From a virus, in the IMG/VR virus record IMGVR_UViG_3300025759_000413, positions 1-31,390 of that record: a stretch of 31,390 nucleotides of DNA; one strand, written 5' to 3'. Positions 21,792 to 30,800 of the stretch are shown here, piece by piece. The position numbers and the translations under genes are program-made. Each line of letters opens with the position of its first letter. The stretch's first letter is position 1. The notes beneath the pieces are model-generated. The model was not told the origin of the DNA. It worked only from the letters and a program-made list of their open reading frames with translations, and ran no database searches.

Positions 21792-22421
21792 TTAAATGCC
21801 GAGCAGACCAGCTCGTGTCGCTGCTTCAGTTGAGATGTTCACACGCACAATAACTTTATTGTGGACGAGGTTAGTCTCATTGTCTGGAGCGTTGTACAGT
21901 CGCGTGATCAACAGCTGGTTAGAGGCATCAGCGGCAGGAGCGTCAGACGTAGTGTCCAGTTCCATGCCGGAGAGGCCAGTGGTAGTGCTGCCGCTATGAG
22001 TAGCAATAAGCACCGCGTTAAGACCAACAGAAGAGGCCGGAACGGCACCATCTGCTTGAATCAGGTATTCCTGATACGGGTCAATGTTTACGAGAGCCAC
22101 GCGGGTCGTGGAAGCAGCACCATAAATGGCACTGTCTCGCGTAGTAGGCAGGAAGCCCACAACGACACCTGTGATTTCGTTTGTATCACCCACAGCGACC
22201 ACGTTGACCTCGGGAAGCGTCCCGATCTCAAATGTGCCACCACCGATTACCGTTACTGCAACATCGTTTGATCCGGCTGCAACCTTAATTACAGGGTCGC
22301 CGATGAATACGCTTGTTGCGTAGTCGGATGGGAGATACATGGGAACAACCTTGCCAGTGCTTACAGAAGAAGCGCCCGACCCGATTGGCTTCAACCCGAA
22401 AGGGGTATCTGCATTAGCCAT
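21792..22421 (-). CDS. Capsid-associated (decoration/stabilising) protein
   Basis: A 209-residue protein starting MANADTPFGLKPIGSG, a signature N-terminus of proteins encoded beside the major capsid gene in many phages. The rest is beta-rich (GDPVIKVAAGSNDVAVTVIGGG, NEITGVVVGFLPTTRDSAIYGAASTTRVALVNIDPYQEYLIQADGAVPASSVGLNAVL), consistent with a capsid surface or minor head protein. GAGGAT precedes its start, and 13 bases separate it from the capsid gene. Function is by neighbourhood and pattern, not by proof. Confidence 0.7.
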   Translation of the reverse strand: MANADTPFGLKPIGSGASSVSTGKVVPMYLPSDYATSVFIGDPVIKVAAGSNDVAVTVIGGGTFEIGTLPEVNVVAVGDTNEITGVVVGFLPTTRDSAIYGAASTTRVALVNIDPYQEYLIQADGAVPASSVGLNAVLIATHSGSTTTGLSGMELDTTSDAPAADASNQLLITRLYNAPDNETNLVHNKVIVRVNISTEAATRAGLLGI

Positions 22422-22462
22422 GATATTTATCCTCAGCTAGTTAATGATAGCCGAGTCCACGC

Positions 22463-22999
22463 TTATCTGCGCAGGTCGGCATTGTGTGAAATTGATGCCT
22501 TCGAGTAAGTCTTGTCGGACTTGCCCAGGTTGCCTTGGGGATCAAATGAGTTGCCTTGTTGAATTGCCTCATCGAAGAGATCAATGTCCTGTTGCTTCAG
22601 GCGCATGTTCTCCTCGTACCACTCCTTGCGAATTGCCATCAAATAAGCCATGAGCTTGCCGTGCGGGGTGTCACCCACTGGCTTGCTGACCCACTCATCT
22701 TCATGAGCCAGGTCGCCACCGCTTACCTCAATATCGCCCAAGGAGCCGTCTTTCAGGACAGGGATATAGCCTGCATTCAATGCCTGCTGAATACGCTCAC
22801 CATCATGGTTGATCCAGCGACCCACAAACCCCTCGGGGATGCCCGTCACTGCCAGTTGTTGCGTATAACCGCCCATGGGGACGCGATCACCTGCGCGGGC
22901 CTTAAAGGAGCTTGTCCTTGGGTCCTCTCGCCTGGGTTGCTCGCGTTCCGTTACTGCGGTATCCTCTGCCTCTGTGCTTCTCTCTTTACGTGCTGCCAT
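22463..22999 (-). CDS. Conserved protein between scaffold and capsid genes
   Basis: A 178-residue protein, one base after the scaffold stop. The first 35 residues are charged and disordered-looking (MAARKERSTEAEDTAVTEREQPRRED). The core contains LAVTGIPEGFVGRWINHDGERIQQALNAGYIPVL and PHGKLMAYLMAIRKEWYEENMRLKQQDIDLFDEAI. This 'GF-RWINDD-RI--AL-AGY' pattern occurs in proteins near scaffold genes of other podoviruses, with no known function. It may be a minor head or assembly protein. Confidence 0.65.
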   Translation of the reverse strand: MAARKERSTEAEDTAVTEREQPRREDPRTSSFKARAGDRVPMGGYTQQLAVTGIPEGFVGRWINHDGERIQQALNAGYIPVLKDGSLGDIEVSGGDLAHEDEWVSKPVGDTPHGKLMAYLMAIRKEWYEENMRLKQQDIDLFDEAIQQGNSFDPQGNLGKSDKTYSKASISHNADLRR

Positions 23000-23000
23000 G

Positions 23001-23774
23001 TTATGCCTCGTTGTAGAGCCTCAAGTACTCTTCTTTGGTGAAATTGGGGTTGTCTCGGTTAAACCGCTCATAGGCCGCTTTGGCTTCTGGCGGTAACTGG
23101 GAAAACTCCCCGACTGTGCCGCTGGCTGTTTCGCCATCGACTGGGCCCAGATGAGTCCGGGCTTGGAGATGAGTCTGGCGTACCGCCTTGTCGGCAGCCG
23201 CTACAGCTTCCTCAAAACTCAATCCTCGCTCTCCTTGGTATCGCAATTCCTCCTGCCATGCTTGCGCTTTAGCGGCGGTATCAAACAGCTCTGGATGCGC
23301 TTGCTGGTGTTCCTGAAGTCGCTGCACCACAGGATTGACCTCGGGCTGCGGCGGAATGATGGGTTCCGCTTGAGCCTTGTCTCTCTGCTCGGCAAGCTGA
23401 TCAGCGCGCTTGGATGCTGCTGCAAATGCTTCACCATCGGACTCTTCTACTGCTCGTTGCATCTCCGCTTTAGCGTCGGCTATTGCCTTGTCGTAGCCAC
23501 GCTTCATCGCATCTGCACGGGATTTTTCCATGTGTTCAGCCATTGCCTTCTGGACTGCTATTGACTCTGCCAGTTGCTGCTCCAGCTTCTTCACATCTCC
23601 ACGCAGTAGGCCCAGGTGATCCTCTCGCTTGGATAAAAACTCCTCAGCCGATAGACCACCGTCCTTCTCGTACCACCCTACAGCGGAGGCACGTTCTTCT
23701 GGGGAAAGGGCTGCGCCTTGGGCGTCTAAATTCTCCTCCCCCGGAATATGGGTTCCTTGTTCTGCTTCGCTCAT
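23001..23774 (-). CDS. Scaffolding protein
   Basis: A 257-residue protein, acidic and almost wholly helical. Residues ~50-150 form a coiled coil (LGLLRGDVKKLEQQLAESIAVQKAMAEHMEKSRADAMKRG), followed by a Pro-rich break (EPIIPPQPEVNP) and a C-terminal helical region ending FNRDNPNFTKEEYLRLYNEA. The position between portal/co-chaperonin and the major capsid gene, the length, and the composition are those of podovirus scaffolds, which direct procapsid assembly and then leave. The ATG starts in open sequence, and its stop lies one base before the next gene. It overlaps the upstream co-chaperonin gene by ATGA. Confidence 0.8.
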   Translation of the reverse strand: MSEAEQGTHIPGEENLDAQGAALSPEERASAVGWYEKDGGLSAEEFLSKREDHLGLLRGDVKKLEQQLAESIAVQKAMAEHMEKSRADAMKRGYDKAIADAKAEMQRAVEESDGEAFAAASKRADQLAEQRDKAQAEPIIPPQPEVNPVVQRLQEHQQAHPELFDTAAKAQAWQEELRYQGERGLSFEEAVAAADKAVRQTHLQARTHLGPVDGETASGTVGEFSQLPPEAKAAYERFNRDNPNFTKEEYLRLYNEA

Positions 23775-24151
23775 ACCTTGACTCCTGCAATCTCTTTATC
23801 GTTGAATATCATGTACGGTTCACCGTCATCACCGACAAAGCGAAGTCCTGCGAACTCTTTAGTTACAACCCTGTCTCCAGGTTTTGGCTTGATGGCCCAT
23901 GAGATGAGTTCTCCGTTGGCCCTGCGTCCGTCTGTGAACGCCAGCTCTCCGTGAGAAACAATAACCCCAGTCTGAACATTCCATTCCTCCTGGTCCTTTG
24001 CTTCCGTAGGCACGTAAATCCCACCTGATGTCACCTCCTCCACTTTGTCCTTCTTGATGATAACCTTGTAGTCCAGCGCCTGCCAGCCACTTTTGTTGCC
24101 ATCAAACTCAGCGTCGGTGATGGTTAAGCCACGTTTGCTCCTATCTTTCAT
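23771..24151 (-). CDS. GroES-like co-chaperonin (Cpn10 fold)
   Basis: A 126-residue protein. After a 22-residue N-terminal extension the GroES pattern appears: YKVIIKKDKVEEVTSGGIYVPTEAKDQEEWNVQTGVIVSHGE (strand, mobile loop with GGI at 43-45, then the G-V-V-x-G strand), and KPGDRVVTKEFAGLRFVGDDGEPYMIFNDKEIAGVKV (GD-V, AG, EPYMIF, the final 'I-A-V' strand). The central stretch is a few residues longer than in E. coli GroES. It is ATGA-coupled to the scaffold gene below and to a small gene above, within the head operon. By analogy with T4 gp31 it probably pairs with host GroEL to fold the capsid protein; that role is inferred, the family is clear. Confidence 0.87.
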   Translation of the reverse strand: MKDRSKRGLTITDAEFDGNKSGWQALDYKVIIKKDKVEEVTSGGIYVPTEAKDQEEWNVQTGVIVSHGELAFTDGRRANGELISWAIKPKPGDRVVTKEFAGLRFVGDDGEPYMIFNDKEIAGVKV

Positions 24152-24393
24152 TCTGTCTCCTCAAAGATGTCGTCGTATGCGTCGGCAATCAGTGAGTCGT
24201 GAATGGCCAGATAGGCTTCCGCCCTGGCTGTTGTTACCAAAGAATCCGCATAGTATCTATGCGCGTCCTCGTAACCTCTAGGGTCTAGCTCCTCCTTGGC
24301 CCGCTTGAGTTGGTCGTGGCGCTCCTTGAGGAGATCCCTGACCTTGCGAGTTACCGGGTTGGCTGCCCATGCTTCCCATTCGTCCCTTTCCAC
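24148..24393 (-). CDS. Small conserved protein overlapping the portal gene 3' end
   Basis: An 81-residue protein from GTG 24393, with GGAG upstream. The pattern W-AWAANPVTRKVRDLLKERHDQLK (residues 6-30) occurs in small phage proteins encoded next to portal genes. The rest is helical and acidic (YADSLVTTARAEAYLAIHDSLIADAYDDIFEETE). The first 116 bases overlap the portal gene in another frame, and the stop overlaps the co-chaperonin start by ATGA. It may aid procapsid assembly, but no function is established. Confidence 0.65.
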   Translation of the reverse strand: MERDEWEAWAANPVTRKVRDLLKERHDQLKRAKEELDPRGYEDAHRYYADSLVTTARAEAYLAIHDSLIADAYDDIFEETE

Positions 24394-26371
24394 CTAATGA
24401 CTCCGCTTCTGACTTGTACTTGTCTAGTTGGTCGCCCTCTTCAGCGGCTTCAGCATCAGCCAAAGCCTTGATGGCGCTTGCCTCGTTCTTGACAGCGACA
24501 GTCTGTTGCACAATCTGATCGCCCTCAAGTTTCAGCGCCTCCAGCCTCTGCTCACGGGTCTTGTCTTCAAGTTCCGCCTGCATCTGCTGTAACGCTTGTT
24601 GCATCTGCTGCATCTGTTGCTGCAGTTGCTGCACTTCGGGATTCTGACCAGCCTGAAGCTCGTCAATGCCCTCCATGTTTGCACCTTCCCAGATACGCTG
24701 CCGGAGCTTCCATTGGTCGAAGTACGGGTCATTGACCCATTCCTTCACAAAGTCTACTCGCGCAGCCTTCTGCATGTCTGTGGTAACTGAAGGATCACTC
24801 ACTGGCACAAAGTCCAGGTCATCATCGCTAAAGTCCTCAGCATCAAGGCGCTTATCCAGAACCTCTGCGTACAGGGGATTCCGAATCTCGTAGTTCCAGA
24901 AACGAATGAGCTTCAGCTCCTCGCTCAGGGAACGGTGTATTCTCTTGTAAATACCGCTAAACACCTTCAGGCCCTGCTCAATCAAAGCCATGGTCGTGGT
25001 TGCGGTCATTTCACGCTCTGTCTGGCCTTCCAGCACCTCCTTGAGGTTGCCGATATCACGGCCCGCGTCCACCATAAAGCCCAGCAACTGGAACAGCGTA
25101 GGCGACGGCCCATTGAACGGCATCGTGAACACCGACTTGCGGATGTCCTCGCCGGGGTTAGCTACCGACTTATATTCGCCTGGGCTAAAAGTTATAGGCC
25201 CTTTTTTCCTTAATCCGAGATCGCGGCTGATAAAGCCACCTCCAGCATTCTGGAGCGTGCCCGCGTCCATAAGCATGTTTAAAGTGGTGTTTACGACCTT
25301 GTTTACAGGCAACAGGATGTCAAAGAAGCCAATGTCGTAGAAGCACTTGTCCGTGGACGGGATAAAGCTGTACTTCACATAGTATTGGACTGGCTTGATG
25401 CGGGAAATATCCCCATCCTCGTTCTCGTACACATCCTCCATGCGGAAGTTTGGCGCAAGACGCATGACCCGGCTTGATGCCACATGCACCGTAACCAGGT
25501 AGGGCTCTTTGTAGCCATCGCCGTCTAAATCAATATAGCGGCACTGCTCGATGAACTCTTCCGGCTCCTCAGCCTGATCATCATCCAGATCCAGCTCTCG
25601 GTCCACATACATGCCTGAACGAATGCGCTCGGTGATCATTCTGGGGTTGAGCTTAAACACCTTGGTGATCCTGGCAGCGTCACGAATAGAGGCCGTATCG
25701 CATGGTACAACCAGCTCGTCTGGACCCAGCAGCTCGGTCACAATCCTGCGCTTGGACTGGCTATAGTGCACGCACCGGAACATGGTGCCGTACAGCGGCA
25801 GCCTCAGTAATAGCTTGTCGGTGTCTTCTTCCCACTCCACAATCTCGTTGAAGATCTGCCAGTTGATGAACGTCGATACATCCTCGGCGCGGCGCACCTT
25901 CTTGCCAATCTCGGCGTCCAACTGGGCGGCCTGTGCCATGATCTGCGACGCAAGGGCCTGCTTCTGATCTTCTGGCATCTGGGCATTCTTCAGTTGCTCG
26001 GCCTGGGCCTCAATCTCTCTCTTTTGCTCTACAAACGGGTCCTCACCCACCAGCTTGGGGCGAACCACGGAATTGCCCTGCACAATGGATGGGTATGCGC
26101 GCGAGCTAAACTGGACAGCAGCATTGGTCAGCAGCGGGTACTTGATATTGGCCGCATTGCTGAACGGGAAGTCCTTGTTGTCTTCGTTCATCTGGACCAG
26201 CTTCTGGCCCTCTTCCCAGCACTTCTGCTTGGCAACGTACCGCTTATCCTGGATGTCCTCCAGATATTCTTCTACCGCAGCGGCACCAATACCGTCGATG
26301 TTGTCCACCATCTCGGCCAGGTTGCCGTTTGGTGCGGCAAGAATGCCCTCCAGTGTTTGCTTTTCAGCCAT
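24278..26371 (-). CDS. Portal protein (P22-type)
   Basis: A 697-residue protein, near the size of P22 gp1 (725). Sequences such as YVAKQKCWEEGQKLVQMNEDNKDFPFSNAANIKYPLLTNAAVQFSSRAYPSI, VSTFINWQIFNEIVEWEEDTDKLLLRLPLYGTMFRCVHY, YIDLDGDGYKEPYLVTVH, and YDIGFFDILLPVNKVVNTTLNMLMDAGTLQNAGGGFISRDLGLRKKGPI are characteristic of the P22-like portal family. The C-terminal part has a Gln-rich coiled coil (QQLQQQMQQMQQALQQMQAE), fitting the helical barrel, then a low-complexity Gly/Gln/Pro tail that overlaps the next gene. It forms the dodecameric DNA channel at the capsid vertex. Terminase genes were expected upstream but are not in the window. Confidence 0.9.
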   Translation of the reverse strand: MAEKQTLEGILAAPNGNLAEMVDNIDGIGAAAVEEYLEDIQDKRYVAKQKCWEEGQKLVQMNEDNKDFPFSNAANIKYPLLTNAAVQFSSRAYPSIVQGNSVVRPKLVGEDPFVEQKREIEAQAEQLKNAQMPEDQKQALASQIMAQAAQLDAEIGKKVRRAEDVSTFINWQIFNEIVEWEEDTDKLLLRLPLYGTMFRCVHYSQSKRRIVTELLGPDELVVPCDTASIRDAARITKVFKLNPRMITERIRSGMYVDRELDLDDDQAEEPEEFIEQCRYIDLDGDGYKEPYLVTVHVASSRVMRLAPNFRMEDVYENEDGDISRIKPVQYYVKYSFIPSTDKCFYDIGFFDILLPVNKVVNTTLNMLMDAGTLQNAGGGFISRDLGLRKKGPITFSPGEYKSVANPGEDIRKSVFTMPFNGPSPTLFQLLGFMVDAGRDIGNLKEVLEGQTEREMTATTTMALIEQGLKVFSGIYKRIHRSLSEELKLIRFWNYEIRNPLYAEVLDKRLDAEDFSDDDLDFVPVSDPSVTTDMQKAARVDFVKEWVNDPYFDQWKLRQRIWEGANMEGIDELQAGQNPEVQQLQQQMQQMQQALQQMQAELEDKTREQRLEALKLEGDQIVQQTVAVKNEASAIKALADAEAAEEGDQLDKYKSEAESLGGKGRMGSMGSQPGNSQGQGSPQGAPRPTQAGQGGARP

Positions 26372-26372
26372 C

Positions 26373-26678
26373 CTATTGTCCTATGTCCTGAAACCAGTGC
26401 ATGGCTTCTGCCCACTTGGTTGCTATTGTCGCGGCAATGATCGCGGCAGCCCATTTGAGGCCCCGCACGATCTGGCTGTTACGCTCAATCTCGAGCGCAA
26501 TGGATAATTGCTCCACGGTCATCATGTTTCGCTTAACATGCTCCATGTCATCACGAATGTGCAGCAGAGCATCGTTGTTTCGTTCTGCTTTATCCAAAGC
26601 CCCAGCAACCAAGCCTCTAAGCTCCTCTTGCCCTGTTTGTAGCTCGTTAATCTGTTTTTGCAAAAATTCATCACTCAC
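26373..26678 (-). CDS. Coiled-coil protein with one C-terminal membrane segment (XhlA/holin-like)
   Basis: A 101-residue protein from GTG 26678, with AAGGAG upstream. Residues 1-70 are a coiled coil (LQKQINELQTGQEELRG...HIRDDMEHVKRNMMTVEQLSIALEIERNSQ). Residues ~73-91 (GLKWAAAIIAATIATKWAE) form a single hydrophobic segment, and the tail is short. This helix-then-TM layout is that of XhlA-type and other small phage membrane proteins linked to lysis, although an injection or membrane-tethering role is possible. It lies one base before the portal gene and 15 bases after a cysteine-peptidase-fold gene, so the two may work together. Holin status is not proven. Confidence 0.55.
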   Translation of the reverse strand: MSDEFLQKQINELQTGQEELRGLVAGALDKAERNNDALLHIRDDMEHVKRNMMTVEQLSIALEIERNSQIVRGLKWAAAIIAATIATKWAEAMHWFQDIGQ

Positions 26679-26693
26679 CTTGCCGCTCCTTGG

Positions 26694-27095
26694 CTAGATC
26701 CGGTCGATACTGTGCTGCCGACACCAGTCTTGATACTGCTCGTCTGTGAGCACTCGATACTTTCGCATGGGGCCGCCCAAGTAGTCGGCCTTTTTGGCGA
26801 CTCGCCCATGCGCATTACAAAACACATACTCTTCTCCACCGATTCGGCACAGCACGGCAGCGTGCAGCACCCCCTTGTACTCGCCATGAATCACGCGGGG
26901 AGAAAAGCCCCAAGCCTTCAGGGCCCGATACCACATATCTGCCTTGTCGTCGCAATCGCCGCCACCACGAGCAATGCAGAATGGCACGCTCCACAAGGTT
27001 TCCCTGCGCTCTGGCTTGTAGGGGAATGCCCTGTCTAGCCCGTATACTGCCCTGGCAAACACCGCATGGGGCTTCCTTTTGAACCAGCCAAACAT
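26694..27095 (-). CDS. Transglutaminase/papain-fold cysteine protein
   Basis: A 133-residue protein. The core GGGDCDDKADMWYRALKAWGFSPRVIHGEY...VLHAAVLCRIGGEEYVFCNAHGRV has the layout of transglutaminase-like cysteine proteinases: GDCDD with catalytic C48 on a helix, H78 in the LHAAVL strand, and N94 (or H96) after the next strand. N-terminal MFGWFKRKP is basic. Such folds in phages cut peptides or crosslink proteins. It may be a peptidoglycan peptidase for lysis or entry, or a head-maturation protease; the sequence does not decide. The start forms TAATG with the previous stop. Confidence 0.6.
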   Translation of the reverse strand: MFGWFKRKPHAVFARAVYGLDRAFPYKPERRETLWSVPFCIARGGGDCDDKADMWYRALKAWGFSPRVIHGEYKGVLHAAVLCRIGGEEYVFCNAHGRVAKKADYLGGPMRKYRVLTDEQYQDWCRQHSIDRI

Positions 27096-27775
27096 TACAA
27101 AATGTGGCTTACGTCAGCGCCGCCAGGAACGGCAAATAATTTGGGTGGCGTGTGCTCTACGCCTTCCTCATCAACGTAAGGGGTGCGTGGATATATCTCG
27201 TCATACAAAGCCTTCAGTGCAGGATCACCTGCTACTTCCTCAAGTACAGGATGCTTCACTGTGTAGCTGGATTCAGGCACTTCCTCGCCATCGCCGTATA
27301 CAGGCACTTGCTTGTAGCCCTCAATCTCGTCGGTTGTGACGTACTCAACGATGGGCCTGCCGGGAAGCTCCAGCGTGTTGCCATCTTCATCGAGGACTGT
27401 TCGGATCGTTGGTGTCTCAACCCGCTCAACCTTGTAGATAGGATCGCCGTCTGTATAGCCCACAACCACTTGCGGCGTGTAGGCAGGGACGGTTACAACT
27501 TCCTCTGTCCACTGTAGTTCGCCCTCAATCTCTACCTGACGCTTGAATCCGTGGATTTCTTCGAGAGAGGTAACGGTCACAAAGGGCAGTTCAGCCAAGC
27601 CTTCAAGCTCGTCAATCGAGGTGATGACGATCATGCTCTTAGTGCCATCAGGCGAATACTGAACATGCTTACCAGAGCGTCCGTCGATCTTGCCTCTGTA
27701 GGGTGATTCCTCGTCTACGAGTCCAGTGGCTAAGAGTGCAGCCATATCTGTGCAGATGGAAATTAGGATGCTCAT
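27095..27775 (-). CDS. Beta-rich protein of unknown function near the tail fibre
   Basis: A 226-residue protein with a weak ribosome site. The N-terminus is SILISICTDMAALLATGLVDEESPYRGK. Residues ~45-75 contain two similar SIDELEGL/SLEEIHGF helices with V-x-V strands (MIVITSIDELEGLAELPFVTVTSLEEIHGF). The rest is acidic beta sequence (TPQVVVGYTDGDPIYKVERVETPTIRTVLDEDGNTLELPGRPIVEYV). No family is recognised. It is ATGA-coupled to the small membrane ORF before it. A tail-fibre chaperone or assembly factor is a possibility only from its place after the fibre gene. Confidence 0.5.
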   Translation of the reverse strand: MSILISICTDMAALLATGLVDEESPYRGKIDGRSGKHVQYSPDGTKSMIVITSIDELEGLAELPFVTVTSLEEIHGFKRQVEIEGELQWTEEVVTVPAYTPQVVVGYTDGDPIYKVERVETPTIRTVLDEDGNTLELPGRPIVEYVTTDEIEGYKQVPVYGDGEEVPESSYTVKHPVLEEVAGDPALKALYDEIYPRTPYVDEEGVEHTPPKLFAVPGGADVSHIL

Positions 27776-27873
27776 AGAATCGCCCCCAGCAGCATTAGAG
27801 CAAGAAGAAACCCCAGACCAACCCCAAGCAAGAAAACAAATCCAAATGCCGTTGCTACTGCATGACCAATCAT
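27772..27873 (-). CDS. 33-residue membrane peptide between fibre and downstream genes
   Basis: The ORF starts at the ATG of an ATGA overlap with the fibre stop and ends in TGA overlapping the next start (also ATGA). It encodes MIGHAVATAFGFVFLLGVG... and continues with a hydrophobic run to ...LLGAIL, giving one membrane segment covering residues ~5-33 with no charged residue in it. The weak GCAGGTAGC before the start suggests coupled translation from the fibre gene. Hydrophobic peptides of this size in phages can be holin-like, single-gene lysis, or virion membrane proteins; the sequence does not decide. Confidence 0.55.
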   Translation of the reverse strand: MIGHAVATAFGFVFLLGVGLGFLLALMLLGAIL

Positions 27874-30800
27874 AGTGTTGCTACCTGCGCGTCAGTGAGC
27901 CGCTTGTTGAATATCTTGACGTTGCGGATTGTGCCGTAGGGTTGCGCTCCGCTGGCGTTATTGGCTCCAATTTGTATGGTTGTAGGAGGGTCGGGATCAG
28001 GAGTTACGTCTGTATCTGCCGCGCCCTGTGATAAACCATCTATATAGAGTTGTGCGTCATTCGTGAACGAAACAAAGGTAATGGACTGCGTGACCCCTAT
28101 GATTGAATCGTTTGTGGCAGTTTCAACCGCCTTGTTTGTGCCATCCGAAGAAACAACACCAGTTATAGAGCCGTCGCTACCTGTCTCAATGTAAACAGGC
28201 TCATTAGAATCACCATCATGGATAGACAGCACTTGGGTGTTGGTTGAAATCTGCCCCGGCGTGTACTCCAAATGCTGAGTTCGACCATACGGAGCATTCC
28301 CCACTGCGCTATAGGTCAGAACATCAGCATTGCGTGTGGCGCTGGTAGTTGTGGTAGGGATGTAGGTGGTGGGGAAGGAGCCGGATTCTACTTGTGCGCC
28401 CCATACGAGGATTGAGGAGGTGCCGTCTAGGTCTACTGTAGTGCTTCCGTCCGTTGACGCAACGTGGATTCTAGCAGTACCAGCAAGGTCGGAAGTAGTT
28501 GTGAATGTTACTGCTACACGATAATAACCATAAGCCGTTGGCACCGGGTCGTGAACCGTATGGTTTGATGAAACAGTACCCCACGCCCCAGTAGACATAT
28601 TGAAATAGGACAACCCGTTGGCCGTTCCATCAAAATTTTCAATTCTGATAACACACATGCCTAACTGGTCGGCTTTGACGTGCCAACTGTATGTTGATGC
28701 CCCGCTACTAACAGTCAGGTTTTGCTGCAAACTAACAACCCCTGTTCCAGTAGCCCCATCATCAATCAGCCTAACCGCCGTCTTTGTCCCATCCGGCGCA
28801 ATGGCGTAGTTCGCCACAGGGGTCGCATTCGTATCCGTCCACGTAGTCCCCAAATTCCCCGGAGTGGAGTACAACGCCAGATTAGTCCCAGCCTGCTCAC
28901 TCAGATACCCCAATGGCCCTGAAGCATCCCAAGGTGACGGGATGTTCTGCTCGATGGAGCAATTTCCATTCTGCGTCCAGACCTCGCCTGTGGAGGCTGT
29001 GGCTGTTGTAACGCCGGGGGTGAAGGTTCTTGCGTCATAATCGACAACAGGGACAGCGGCGGTTGATCCTATCGTTGTAAACAGGGCCATGCGATTTGCG
29101 GTGCCACTCTGAACCAACCCCGTACCTGTTTGCGTCGATCCAACCTCAATGACAGCCGTACTGTCAAACATGCTTGTTATGCTGTTTGTTACAGCAACAG
29201 GATCGCCAAACTGCACCCATGTGATTTCGCTATATGGTGTCCACGGCGAATCGTCGGAAATGTAGAAAGTGACCTCTGCCTCAGAAGCGTCATAGTCTGC
29301 TCTTGCCCAATGAATAGAGCCGTTCTGGAATCCAGTCGCGGCATCGCTTGATGCGGTTCCAGTTGTTGCGCCACCTGTTGCCCCGTTAGAGGATACGGCA
29401 AACCTCAGAGTACCGTCTGCGTTTACGTCGAATATAAAAGTTGCTTGAGAGCCCGTTCCTGTCCACTTGGAAACCATCGCTTGATTTGAAGCGGGAGTCC
29501 AATCATCGAAAGAGCCATTCCAAACTGCGATAAGATCAGTCGTTCCAATATCAACATCAGGCGTAGAGATGTAATCCCCACTCGACCCCGGAAAATCCCC
29601 CCACTTCGCCAGTGGCGAGAAGGCTTTGGCTGTGCCGTTGAGCGTCCAGAGGTCGGGGAGTTCTATGACTGAGATTCCAGAAACTGTGCCATCAAAACTG
29701 GCCGCGCTAAAAAGCATAATCCGATCACTTAACGCTGTTCCGGTGTCTGGAGTGAGGATTATCCTGTAGTCGCCATTAGCGGTAATGTTGGAACTTACAC
29801 CCGCCAAAGCCGATCCATAAATATAGAACTGGAAAGTGCCAGAAGAATAGTTAGAGACAGTGAACTCTACCGCGCAGTTTTTGCCGTTTTTTATACTGCC
29901 CGAATCAAGATCAAACTGTACTTGGGCAGAATTTGTGCCGTCGCATGTGAATGTTCCATCTCCGTTATCAGTCCATCCTGACTGGACGGTATCGGCAACA
30001 CCATCCCATAACTCCCCATTACTCTCCTTCTGGCTCTGAGTCTCCCATGTCACTCCTGCCTCATAGTCATTCGCATTGAAATCGACTACGGGATCAGCAG
30101 TTGGGTCTGTGGATGCGATGACGAGGGCGCGGGAGATTTTGCCTACGCACAAATCAGACGTTCCTGATAGCGTTGATCCTATTTCGATGGATGCCGTGGT
30201 GTCTGCGATTGATGTTGTCCCGCCAACAACTACAGTCTCCCCTAACTGAGTCCATGTGATATTTGACGGACTTGAGTTAATAGGATCATCAGACACATAA
30301 AACGTAACGATGTGACTGCCTGAGCCGTTGTCAACGTCAAGGGTTGCACGAACCCAATGCCCTGTTCTATCGCCAAAGCCTGTCCCTTGCGTGGACACCT
30401 GTCCAATCGTATTGGTTCCGTCTGCTGACCAATAAATGCCCAACGCCCCACCAGATTCCACTCTGAACTGATAGCTGTTATCTGGGTCTGCCTCAAACTT
30501 GGCTACTATTGCGTTATTGCTGCTTGGCGTCCAGTCCTCTAGTGCAAGCCACCCAATTATGGTTATATCACCCGTAACACTATTCGCAGCATTATCAGGC
30601 GTGCTGACATAGCACCCCGAAGTCCCATCCAACTCTACCCACTGGCTCGTTGATGAGTTAATCGCTGGCCCTGTGGCCTCTGTGACTACGCCTGTAGAGG
30701 CTACGGTATTACCATTGTGATAATTGAAAGCCTTGACCCCATCTCGATTGAGGCCGTGGTCGGCTTCTTTGACTGAGATCGAATAGTAACTAACATCTGA

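Noticed and set aside
26055-26507. 150-residue plus-strand frame opposite the portal start
   Set aside because: It overlaps the well-supported portal and coiled-coil/TM genes on the other strand and has no start signal.
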